Assembly: GCA_026545765.1 (NCBI GenBank)
Contig: JAIFAC010000113.1
Span: forward strand, 1-64,000
Reading direction: 5' to 3'
Origin: Plantago major
Taxonomy: Eukaryota > Streptophyta > Magnoliopsida > Lamiales > Plantaginaceae
Length of the DNA stretch: 64,000 nucleotides
How positions within the stretch are numbered: the first letter of the stretch is position 1; every line of letters begins with the position of its first letter. The notes under the pieces were generated by a model. The model saw only the letters and a program-made list of their open reading frames with translations, was not told where the DNA came from and did no database searches. This document shows, in pieces, positions 1 through 7,408 of the stretch. Position numbers and translations under genes: made by a program.

Positions 1-856
1 CCAATCCGTCATAAAGGACCTAGGAACGAATCCTAAGGCATCCTAACTCATCCAATGGATCCGAGACACTTTGGTCCGAGCCAACGGTCCGATCCGGGCA
101 GACCATTCATGGTCCTACCCACATTGAAAGAAAGGAACGAAGGATTTGCAACCTACAAGGCCCGACCCGGAACCATGGGTCCGACCCACCTTGGTCCGAG
201 CCTCTCTGGGAAAGGAGCATAGTGCTAAGTCGATTCTCCTCGACCCAAGGCCTCGGTCCGGATGACAACTGGATCCAGATGGCAATCTCAAGTAACCAAG
301 CGCATACCACCGGAGTAGGGGGTCCGAACCCTGAGTTCCGAGTCGGAAGAGTCGGACAGGCTTAAATGGGCTTCCTCATCTGACAACCCATTACGGTCCG
401 GCCTAGGCGTCCGGACCAACCTTTCTTCCATTTGGGCCACAGGCCTATCAAGACATTGGGCCATGGGCCTAGAGCATTGTTGGCACAATCTGGGACGGAC
501 ACTTGGCACGATCTTGTGAGCCCTCCCTTTCTCAAGGGAAACCTATAAATATGCACATATCCTCACAATGCAAAGTAAGTGAAGTCTTCTTCCTAGACTC
601 TTACCTTCTCAACTATTACACAGAGTCGATCTTCAGTCGCTCTTGAGTAAAGTCTCAAATCTGGTTTGACACTTAGCCAACCGGATCCTAACCCCCTCCA
701 AGTCACTTCAGCGTGTCTTTACGCATCGCCTCTTACCAGTACGACGGTTCTTACGGACTCTTACTCTTTGGTTCTTACTCAAAGGTGGTCTAGGTACTTA
801 GAGTGAAGGAAAGCAAGGAAAATTCACTAAGTGTTTGGGGAGTTCTACCCTCAACA
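1..856 (+). repeat. 5' LTR (first ~19 bp outside the window)
   Basis: This aligns end to end with 7371-8238; window position 1 corresponds to position 7390 of the right LTR. It ends in TCAACA at 851-856, immediately before the primer-binding site. The two LTRs differ in several patches: about 13 extra bases near 80-95 here, a rewritten stretch around 218-310, another around 478-500, and small indels near 700-715. They differ by at least a few percent, so the insertion is not very recent, although some single-base indels could be sequencing error. It contains a TATA box at 544. Confidence 0.93.
544..552 (+). promoter_or_regulatory. Probable LTR TATA box (5' LTR)
   Basis: TATAAATAT lies about 310 bp before the end of the LTR and is conserved at 7922-7930 in the other LTR. 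This fits a U3 promoter with transcription starting about 30 bp downstream, near 575-585. No transcript evidence is available. Confidence 0.6.
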
Positions 857-859
857 TTT

Positions 860-877
860 TGGCGCCGTCTGTGGGAA
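860..877 (+). other. Primer-binding site (PBS)
   Basis: TGGCGCCGTCTGTGGGAA begins four bases after the LTR end. Sequences of this form directly after the 5' LTR are typical of plant Ty3/gypsy elements. The first nine bases complement a tRNA 3' end of the form ACGGCGCCA, as in plant tRNA-Asp. The inner part (GTGGGA) fits tRNA-Arg type ends better, so the primer tRNA is unresolved. Confidence 0.85.
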
Positions 878-907
878 TCTTTACAAAAAGTCCCGTTCTC
901 TTCAGTA

Positions 908-1252
908 ATGGCAAGAAAAAGAAGGTCCGTAAGAACCAACACTACTGCGGTTAGGATGCCCTCACCAACGCAAAGAGGCACACCTCCCACTCGGAGGGGA
1001 AGAGTGGCAAGAGCCACTTCAAGAAACACAGGGGATTATCCAAGTGAAGGTCGCACTGCTAGTCTTTCTTCAGAAGAGGAAAAAGCCGTTGATCCTTCAA
1101 TGAGAACTCTAGCATCCAGAGTTGAAGGACAAGTTCCTCCGTCAGGAACACATGGTCCTCCTCCCGAAAGAAACTTCACTCTTCCAAACGGGCATGTCAC
1201 TCGCCCAAGTGAGTTAGGGATGAGAAAGAACCAGTTTGGTAAAAAATGGTAA
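908..1252 (+). pseudogene. gag: gag remnant, N-terminal part
   Basis: An open frame of 114 codons starts at the first ATG after the PBS (908) and stops at 1250-1252. The product begins MARKRRSVRTN and is rich in Arg, Ser, Thr and Pro, as expected for the basic N-terminal region of a plant Ty3/gypsy Gag. It sits about 50 bp after the LTR, the usual place for gag. The open frame also extends upstream into the LTR without an ATG, so ATG 908 is the reasonable start. The frame closes just as the next remnant opens in another frame (1246), which points to a frameshift within an originally longer gag. Assignment rests on position and composition; I cannot match it to a specific family. Confidence 0.55.
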
Positions 1253-1383
1253 AGGCTCATGAGAAATACTACGGTGATACTTGTCCCGAGGGTCATCTGA
1301 CTAAGTATGAGGGCCGGCTGGAGTCCAATGGTCTGAATTATAACATGAAGGCTCTTACCTTCTCAACCACTCTTACCCGATGA
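1246..1383 (+). pseudogene. gag: gag remnant, retrotransposon Gag core
   Basis: This 45-codon frame (ATG 1246, TGA 1381-1383) is shifted relative to the preceding remnant. It includes GHLTKYEGRLESNGLN followed by a TLTR-like end. The pattern D-x-P-x-x-H-L-x-x-Y, then an acidic/basic stretch, G, and a later T-L, resembles the start of the plant Retrotrans_gag domain (HL.-Y...ME..G......F..TL). The expected continuation (a W-x-x-L motif and capsid helices) is missing because of the stop. The frame is too short to be functional and is best read as a degenerate piece of the same gag. Confidence 0.5.
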
Positions 1384-1399
1384 CTCCATCAAGTCTTAG

Positions 1400-1498
1400 A
1401 TGGACATCATCAAGCTCTTCCTAAAAAGGCTTGAGAAGGCAAAAGAAGGTGAGGTCAGTGGAGCACTTAGCAAAAATCATCTAAAGAAAGCAAGATAG
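1400..1498 (+). pseudogene. Possible further gag scrap
   Basis: A 32-codon frame from ATG 1400 to TAG 1496-1498 encodes a Lys-rich helical-looking peptide (KLFLKRLEKAKEGEVSGAL). It follows the gag core remnant by 16 bp, in the frame of the N-terminal remnant. It could be an eroded downstream part of Gag, but it shows no diagnostic motif and could be chance. Confidence 0.25.
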
Positions 1499-1570
1499 GA
1501 CCACACCCTAGGGACAATCCTCGGACCACGTCCTAAGCACCATATCCTAGGCTCCCTAAGGCCGGATAAG

Positions 1571-2920
1571 GTCCTCAACATCTCCTCAGAGTTGGTCCTC
1601 ACCGCCGTCTCGGAGTTGGTCCTCACCATCGCTTCGGACCCGGTCCTCACTGTCGCCTCGGAGCAGGTCCTCACCGCCCCTGAGTTGGTCCTCACCATCT
1701 CCTGAGTCGGTCCTTACCATCTCCTCGAGGTCGGTCCTCACCGCTGTCTCAGAGTTGGTCCTCACCATCTCCTCAGAGTTGGTCCTCACCGTCGCTTCGA
1801 ACCCGGTCCTCCCCATCGCCTCGGAGCAGGTCCTCACCGCCGTCTCGGAGTTGGTCCTCACCATCTCCTCGGAGTCGGTCCTTACCATCTCCTCGAGGTC
1901 GGTCCTCACTGCCATCTCGGAGTTGGTCCTCACCATCTCCTCGGAGTCGGTCCTTACCATCTCCTCGAGGTCGGTCCTCACCGCTGTCTCGGAGTTGGTC
2001 CTCACCGTCGCTTCGAACCCGGTCCTCCCCATCGCCTCGGAGCAGGTCCTCACCGCCGTCTCGGAGTTGGTCCTCACCATCTCCTCGGAGTCGGTCCTTA
2101 CCATCTCCTCGAGGTCAATCCTCACCACCGTCTCGGAGTTGGTCCTCACCATCTCCTCGGAGTCGGTCCTTACCATCTCCTCGAGGTCGGTCCTCACCAT
2201 TGCCCTGAGTTGGTCCTCACCATCTCCTCAAAGTTGGTCCTCACCGTCGCTTCGGACTTGGTTCTCACCATCTCCTCGAAGTCGGTCCTCACCGTCGCTT
2301 CGGACTTGGTTCTCACCATCTCCTCGAAGTCGGTCCTCACCGTCGCTTCGGACTTGGTTCTCACCATCTCCTCGAAGACGGTCCTCACCGTCGCTTCGGA
2401 CTTGGTTCTCACCATCTCCTCGAAGTCGGTCCTCACCGTCGCTTCGGACTTGGTTCTCACCATCTCCTCGATGTCGGTCCTCACCGTCGCTTCGGACTTG
2501 GTTCTCACCATCTCCTCGATGTTGGTCCTCACCGTCGCTTCGGACTTGGTTCTCACCATCTCCTCGAAGTCGGTCCTCACCGTCGCTTCGGACTTGGTTC
2601 TCACCATCTCCTCGAAGTCGGTCCTCACCGTCGCTTCGGACTTGGTTCTCACCATCTCCTCGAAGTCGGTCCTCACCGTCGCTTCGGACTTGGTTCTCAC
2701 CATCTCCTCGAAGTCGGTCCTCACCGTCGCTTCGGACTTGGTTCTCACCATCTCCTCGAACTCGGTCCTCACCGTCGCTTCGGACTTGGTTTTCACCATC
2801 TCCTCGAAGTCGGTCCTCACCGTCGTTTCGGACTTGTTTCTCACCATCTCCTCAAAGACGGTCCTCACCGACGCTTCGGACTTGGTTCTCACCATCTCCT
2901 CGGAGAAGGTCCTCACCAAC
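1571..2920 (+). repeat. 24-bp / 48-bp minisatellite inside the retrotransposon
   Basis: About 56 tandem 24-bp units of the form GGTCCTCACC(A/G)TC(T/G)CCTC... From about 2206 to 2920 two unit types alternate to make a regular 48-bp dimer; for example CGGACTTGG recurs at 2301 and 2349. From 1571 to about 2205 the units are less regular, with a 216-bp (9-unit) internal duplication seen at 1801 and 2017. Because 24 is a multiple of 3, several frames on both strands stay open over long distances (up to 390 codons, Arg/Ser/Pro- or Val/Thr/Leu-rich). These frames lack a convincing ATG start and are read here as a by-product of the repeat. Confidence 0.92.
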
Positions 2921-3100
2921 TCAATGAGCTTAAGAGCTAGGAGATACTTTCAAAGATTGGGATTTGTTTATTTCAAATCCCGATCTCCATTTTCGCTGGC
3001 TTCTCTTAAAACGGAGAACCGAAAACAATGCTCTACAGTTTTCGATGAAAAAGTAAGTATTCTGACTTAACTTGAAATCATCATTTGCCATACATTCGCA
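2921..3100. other. Internal non-coding retrotransposon DNA after the minisatellite
   Basis: The sequence leaves the 24-bp repeat at about 2920 and becomes unique, AT-richer DNA. One open frame runs through from the minisatellite to 3070, but only because the repeat is open. I see no domain or regulatory site here. Confidence 0.5.
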
Positions 3101-3150
3101 TCCATTGCATCATTCATTCACTCATTCATCCATCCATTCATTCATCATGC
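3101..3150. repeat. CATT/CATC microsatellite-like stretch
   Basis: Imperfect repetition of CATT, CATC and CATCCATT units (for example CATTCATTCACTCATTCATC) over about 50 bp. It is degenerate rather than a clean array. Confidence 0.7.
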
Positions 3151-3780
3151 ACGCACACATCATTTATCAATGCTTCATTTAATACAAGCATGCATGATTT
3201 GTCAAGGACATGTTTCCAATTAATAAGGGGGTCCGACACCCACGAACTTATATAAGTCCGACCGTCTCGGCATAACACGGACTCTCGTCTGTTCGGATGT
3301 CCTCCTTAGGACCATCCTGAAAAACCGGTTGTCATGAAAAGATAAACACTCCATCCCTCTTACGGATGGATGAGTTATCCACTCACATGAACTCAACCGC
3401 TTGGATTTGGGCGAACTCTATTGGACCATCCATCAACACGTCGTTTTGGAGATCACAAGCCATCGTTTCTTGATGGATAAGTTGTCCAAAGACATCATAT
3501 GTGAATGTTGATAATTTTTACGGACACCAAGTGCAAAGCTTCAAAAGTAAAACAGAAGCTACAAAGATAGACAAAAAGAAGACATTTTCAAACAAGCTTC
3601 GGACAACTTCACTCTTTTTGTATGAAGTAAAGACGGAATTCAAGCATCACGTTGAGTTCTACATATATCCGAAGGACAATACAACAACATCAACACTCCT
3701 GAAAATTACATGTGTTGAACAACAAGTTATCTTCGGAGCAAAATAATTAGCTAAACTCGGAACAACACAAACATCAAAGT
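3151..3780. other. Internal non-coding retrotransposon DNA
   Basis: About 630 bp without a recognisable gene. An 81-codon open frame (3501-3746) has no ATG near its start and no recognisable motif. A short perfect hairpin (TCCATCC/GGATGGA, 3350-3370) is present. TCCGA/TCGGA words are frequent from about 3230 onward. Confidence 0.5.
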
Positions 3781-3903
3781 ACTGCTTCTGACTAGAGTTG
3801 ATGGAGCGACAGTTCCGAACTACAAACAGAGAAGAGGCTCGGATTGAACATAAACGGAACAGTAAATCCGTATCCTAGCTTCGGACAAGATCTGCAAAGT
3901 CTC

Positions 3904-3937
<34 letters not shown>

Positions 3938-4540
3938 GTTACTGTAGCTACGGACTTACTGTAGCAATCCGAAGAAGCAGATCCGTAGCACATGACTCGG
4001 ACAGTAGATCCGGATCTGTGGAATCTCGCCTCAAAACTCGCAAACTTGAGCAACAACACAACACGCCTCGGACTGAGCACCTTCGAACTACAACGGCACA
4101 GAGAGACACGACCTTGGACATCAAAGTCCGGAGCAACATATCTAGATCCGGAACTGGAGCACAAGCACAGAAATCCGAACTGTAGCAACTTCATAATAAA
4201 CAACACAGAGCTTCGGACAGTTAACTCAGACAACAAGCCTCGGATCCGGATTGACATCCATGGCTGCCTCTCTGCGCCATCCTAGATCCGGACTGCGCAG
4301 GCCTAAGAGCTTCGGACTGAGCTCCGAAATGACGCAGCGGACAAGAGCAGTGAACTGGATGAAAGAGGGCAAGAGGAAGAGCAGTGCAGATTCTCGAACT
4401 ACGGAAAATAAATAGCAAATCCGGACTGACAAAGATCCAGATTTAGAAACTTGGAACAATTACGGATCTCGAAAGTCAGACTAACAACAAAATAGAACTC
4501 AACAAAACAGGTCGGAGAAGACAACTATGAATCTAAATAG
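3781..4540. other. Non-coding domain dense in TCCGA/TCGGA words
   Basis: Short words around TCCG and its reverse complement CGGA (CTCGGAC, GATCCGGA, AATCCGAA, TTCGGAC) recur about every 20-40 bases, roughly twenty times by eye between 3800 and 4330. The motif TACTGTAGC also recurs around 3950-3970. There is no fixed spacing, so this is not a simple tandem array. Open frames here are short and show no domains. Confidence 0.6.
3904..3928 (+). repeat. Poly(A) run, 25 A
   Basis: Twenty-five consecutive A residues followed by GAGAAAAAAG. It could be a relic of an inserted or retro-copied sequence or simple slippage; no 3' UTR or SINE-like body is obvious upstream. Confidence 0.9.
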
Positions 4541-5016
4541 CTTGTCCCCTTCTCCACCTCTCACCTCTGCTCTGACCTCTTGCTCCACCTCGAGATTTAG
4601 CTCCGACCTCCCCTTCGTCAAACCAATCAATCCGGGGATTTTAAAATATTATTGGTTGATCGGAGAAGAAACAGAGGTGAATTAGAATGGAGCTTACTTG
4701 ATTTAGCGGAGCAAGACACGACCAAGGACTCCTAAGCTCCAGACCAACTCACTCACTCCCAATCGCTCGGATTTAGCGCCTTAGGACTGCAAGGACACAG
4801 AGAAGCCCCGGCAGCACAACTGCACAAGCTCTGAGCTTGATGTCCCATAAAATCTCTGAGCACTCCGAACGAAAAAGAACACAATTCGGAACAGAACTCA
4901 AATCTCGAATTCGGATGCAAAACCCAGATCCAGAAAAGCTCCGGACTACACAAAAACCCAGAAATAAATACCTCTTCTCAATTCCGCTGTAATCAAATCA
5001 AACTTTCGAATTGAGG

Positions 5017-5230
5017 ATGATCGACGCTGCCACCATGGATGAGTATAAGGTTTCTCCGGTGTACAGGATTGAAGAGACTTGCGATTTGCTCAGGTCATCG
5101 CATATTTCCATAGTCAAGGAATTATCCGAATTCATCCTTAAAGCGCCTTCAGCACAAATCACCCATTGGTAAACATAAAGCATTTAGAGTCATCAAATAT
5201 GCTGTGGGAAAGTCAGATGCTGAGTTCAGA
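5017..5230 (+). pseudogene. Captured host gene fragment: ENTH-domain protein (MTV1-like), frameshifted
   Basis: From ATG 5017 the frame reads MIDAATMDEYKVSPVYRI, then EETCDLLRSSHISIVKELS, and stops at 5170-5172 (51 codons). An extra A at about 5140-5142 breaks the frame. In the other frame the similarity continues without a gap to 5230, including AFRVIKYAVGKSDAEFR. From memory, both parts resemble in order the first helices of a plant ENTH domain of the kind found in Arabidopsis MTV1 (At3g16270), a clathrin-associated adaptor of the trans-Golgi network. Full ENTH domains have about 130-150 residues, so this is roughly the first half. The piece begins just after an AG and ends abruptly after Phe-Arg, as one or two captured exons would. 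It is on the + strand of the element. It is non-functional here because of the frameshift and truncation. Confidence 0.72.
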
Positions 5231-5356
5231 ATAGACAGACTCGAATGAATCCGGTTGCGAACTGAGAGCAAGCCGGAACAAAAGCGCAGCAGATGGATGG
5301 AGGAGATCCGACGCGATTCTCTCCCTTCCCACCAACACGCAACACCCATGAATATC
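5231..5356. other. Unique internal sequence after the ENTH fragment
   Basis: The similarity to an ENTH protein stops at 5230 and the reading frame ends at a TGA shortly after. The following bases return to TCCG-rich element-type sequence. No other feature is visible. Confidence 0.4.
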
Positions 5357-5456
5357 TCAAAAGCTTCTCCTTCTCTGCCTCTCACCTCCTGCTACACCTC
5401 GAGTCTCAGCTCCCACCTCCCTCTCAGTCAAGCCAATCGATCCGGGAAGTGGAGCC

Positions 5457-5900
5457 GGCAGTTTTAAGACTCGCCTCGGAACTCAGCAAAACTCGAACAA
5501 AATAATGGAGCAACCAGAACTGTAGCGGAGAATAGGAATCTCGAACTTGAACAGATACCGGCAGCCAATCCGCTTCGGACGGAAACAAAGAGCGGGCTTA
5601 GACATAAAAGAGTGTAGCAGACTCAAAGCCCAAGCAGGAAGCGCACTCTTCTCTATTCTTCCACTGCCGCACCGTCTCGCTCACTAGCTTCGATCACCTC
5701 CTCTTGCCATCGTCACTCGCAACTTCGACCTTCACCAAGAAATTACGGAAGTTCGGTCCGAGCTTGATGTCGTAGAAAAGCTCCGAGCACTCAGAACGGA
5801 AAAAGCTCGGGCTTTAGCATAAAATAAGAGCTTTAGCAGATCCGAATCTGCAGACACCCACCTCGAAACGGAACAGATTCGGACCGGAGTTAAATTGATG
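5457..5900. other. Internal non-coding DNA, with a C/T-rich stretch at 5640-5745
   Basis: This lies between the second and third P segments and includes Q2. The C/T-rich stretch at 5640-5745 resembles a plant 5' UTR or leader exon in composition and could be another captured piece, but I see no protein motif. Confidence 0.35.
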
Positions 5901-6199
5901 AAGGCACGTCTCCTTCTCCGCCTCTCACCTCTGCTCCGACCTCGAACTTTAGCCTCTCACCTCTCTCTCCGACGAACCAAGCATTCCGTGAAGTAAAACG
6001 GAGAAGAAACCAATATCCGGACAGCGTGAGGCTGAGACTCGATCCAGACAGCAAGCGTGCTTGGATCCGCGATCAGACACACACTCGCAAATCGGAGCAT
6101 CACACCAAGCGTGTCCAACACGCTTCGGAACTACGAGCTGCTCCGAACAGCACAAGCTCCGACTTGGTGTCCCCATAAGAGCTCCGAGCACTCGGTTGA

Positions 6200-6307
6200 T
6201 TCATTGAAGAGGGATTTGAGAAGTGGATCCGGAGTAAGGTTGAGGTTGCTAAAAAAGAGACCAAAAATGGTGGGTTTGGTAAGAAGCAGCAGAAGAAAGA
6301 ACAATAA
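6200..6307 (+). pseudogene. Possible captured C-terminal exon, unidentified
   Basis: A 35-codon frame without a start codon reads FEKWIRSKVEVAKKE, then a Gly-rich linker and a Lys/Gln-rich tail (GKKQQKKEQ), and ends at TAA 6305-6307. The composition looks like the C-terminus of a real protein rather than random translation. An in-frame TGA just upstream (6197) limits the frame. It follows Q3 directly. I cannot name the parent gene, and chance remains possible. A competing frame (6057-6320) is Arg-rich and less protein-like. Confidence 0.25.
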
Positions 6308-6639
6308 ATGGCTTAAATAGCTACTACCTTCCTTTCACCCACGTGATTCTCAGCCTACAAGCAGTTCACTAAGACGATTGGCGTCCACCCATCTACCATA
6401 TCGAGATTATCTCATATACTCTATGCAAATGGAAGAATACATTTAAATAGAAAGGATCCATGGATTGATGGGCCGATCCGGACCCGATGGGCTCAAAATA
6501 CTAGACCAAAACTAATCTATTAGTGGATTTGGATTTAATTCCAAGTCCAAAGACCAGTACATGCCATCTTCAACTATCTACTTGAGAAAATTCTTCTCCA
6601 AGGAGTCCGCAAATTGAAGAAGTTATATTTAATTTTTCC
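6308..6639. other. Internal non-coding DNA before the 45-bp repeat
   Basis: About 330 bp of moderately AT-rich sequence with no open frame, domain or repeat that I can recognise. It contains CACGTG at about 6340, a G-box core, which may be chance. Confidence 0.4.
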
Positions 6640-6993
6640 AAGTTCGGATCCGACATCCGAATGACAAAATCTACAAGAAAAAATCTACCCGGACTTGACT
6701 CCTCGGATCCGACATCCAAGCGACAAAGTCTACCCGGACTTGACTCCTCGGATCCGACATCCAAGCGACAAAATCTACCCGGACTTGACTCCTCGGATCC
6801 GACATCCAAGCGACAAAGTCTACCCGGACTTGACTCCTCGGATCCGACATCTAAGCGACAAAGTCTACCCGGACTTGACTCCTCGGATCCGACATCCAAG
6901 CGACAAACTCTACCCGGACTTGACTCCTCGGATCCGACATCCAAGTGACAAAGTATACCCGGACTTGACTCCTCGGATCCGACATCCAAGCGA
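6640..6993 (+). repeat. 45-bp minisatellite, about 7 copies
   Basis: The word GGACTTGACTCCTCGGATCC recurs at 6691, 6736, 6781, 6826, 6871, 6916 and 6961, exactly 45 bp apart, with few substitutions. A diverged partial unit precedes it at about 6640-6690. Since 45 is a multiple of 3, both strands keep open frames (95 to 144 codons), which are not taken as genes. The unit again carries the TCCGA/CGGA words found across the element. Confidence 0.93.
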
Positions 6994-7050
6994 CCAAAAT
7001 TTCCAAAGTCCTAAGCCTTCACGTTTGGCCCTATCTCGCTACAAATACCT

Positions 7051-7101
7051 CTTTTCCTACAGTCCGAGACGGGACGTCTCCCTCTCGGACTGTAAGAAAA
7101 G
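7051..7101. other. Strong hairpin (18-bp arms, one mismatch)
   Basis: The arms CTTTTCCTACAGTCCGAG (7051-7068) and CTCGGACTGTAAGAAAAG (7084-7101) are reverse complements except at one position. The 15-base loop contains GACGTC and can extend the stem (GAGAC/GTCTC). In the element RNA this would be a stable stem-loop about 270 nt before the 3' LTR. Its role is unknown. Confidence 0.8.
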
Positions 7102-7102
7102 A

Positions 7103-7118
7103 GGGGGGGGGGGGGGGG
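7103..7118 (+). repeat. Poly(G) run, 16 G
   Basis: Sixteen consecutive G bases directly after the hairpin. Such a run could form a G-quadruplex in RNA or DNA. The exact length is likely to be uncertain in any assembly. Confidence 0.85.
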
Positions 7119-7194
7119 AAGAGAGATAGAGGAAAGACAAGAGGACACGGATAAGGAAAATTTCTCTTAGAAGCTCACAAGATCGATCGCACAA

Positions 7195-7408
7195 AGAAGC
7201 TCCCCGGACGCTATAGTTCCTCAACTATCTTCTACAAAGATACTTGGAAACTAGGGGGACATATGTTGATACAAAAATATGTCCAAGACGTCAAAGACAT
7301 CCGAAGCTCCCTGGACACTATAGTTCCTCAACTATCTTCTACAAAGATACTTGGACACTAGGGGGACATATGTTGATACGGAAATATGTCCAATCCGTCA
7401 TAAAGGAC
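7195..7408 (+). repeat. 107-bp tandem duplication spanning the polypurine tract and LTR start
   Basis: CTATAGTTCCTCAACTATCT occurs at 7211 and 7318, and the flanking sequence matches across about 107 bp. Each copy contains the purine-rich tract and the first bases of the LTR (TGTTGATAC at 7264 and 7371). The first copy therefore holds a 23-bp stub of an LTR start followed by unrelated sequence. Only the second copy leads into the full LTR. Confidence 0.85.
7357..7370 (+). other. Polypurine tract (PPT) region
   Basis: CACTAGGGGGACATA directly precedes the 3' LTR start TGTTGA. The AGGGGGA core is the expected plus-strand primer for reverse transcription. A duplicate lies at about 7250-7263. 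Confidence 0.6.

Larger units (their letters stand above)
4540..6193. repeat. Three diverged copies of a two-part module inside the element
   Basis: A C/T-rich segment (P) appears at about 4542-4640, 5357-5456 and 5900-5996, sharing words such as GCCTCTCACCTC and CTCCGACCTC. A second segment (Q), around AGCTCCGAGCACTC, appears at about 4828-4880, 5756-5810 and 6147-6193. The order is P-Q-P-Q-P-Q. The words after P also match between copies 1 and 3 (CGGAGAAGAAAC). Spacing differs between copies because of insertions and deletions, and the ENTH fragment lies between Q1 and P2. This points to old tandem duplications within the non-coding part of the element. Confidence 0.65.

Noticed and set aside
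107..556. Minus-strand frames in the LTR
   Set aside because: They lie in regulatory LTR sequence on the strand opposite to the element, start at non-ATG codons or have no motif, and are not preserved in the other LTR, where indels shift the frame.
1755..2927. Long open frames (up to 390 codons) on both strands over the 24-bp repeat
   Set aside because: The period is a multiple of 3, so any frame free of stops in one unit stays open. The frames on the two strands overlap, no convincing ATG start is present, and the products are pure low-complexity repeats.
3501..3746. 81-codon frame in the retrotransposon core
   Set aside because: It begins at GTG with no usable ATG, shows no domain, and lies in non-coding element DNA.
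5031..5040. Good Kozak-like context (GCCACCATGG) at an internal ATG of the ENTH fragment
   Set aside because: The fragment is frameshifted 100 bp later and truncated. The context falls inside the original coding region and is probably chance.
6570..7129. Open frames of 95-144 codons over the 45-bp repeat
   Set aside because: Same explanation: a 15-codon period keeps frames open on both strands, and no domain is visible.
1500..7370. A search for pol domains (protease, reverse transcriptase, RNase H, integrase)
   Set aside because: No frame of adequate length and no characteristic motif such as the reverse transcriptase Y-x-D-D region was found, so the element is called non-autonomous.
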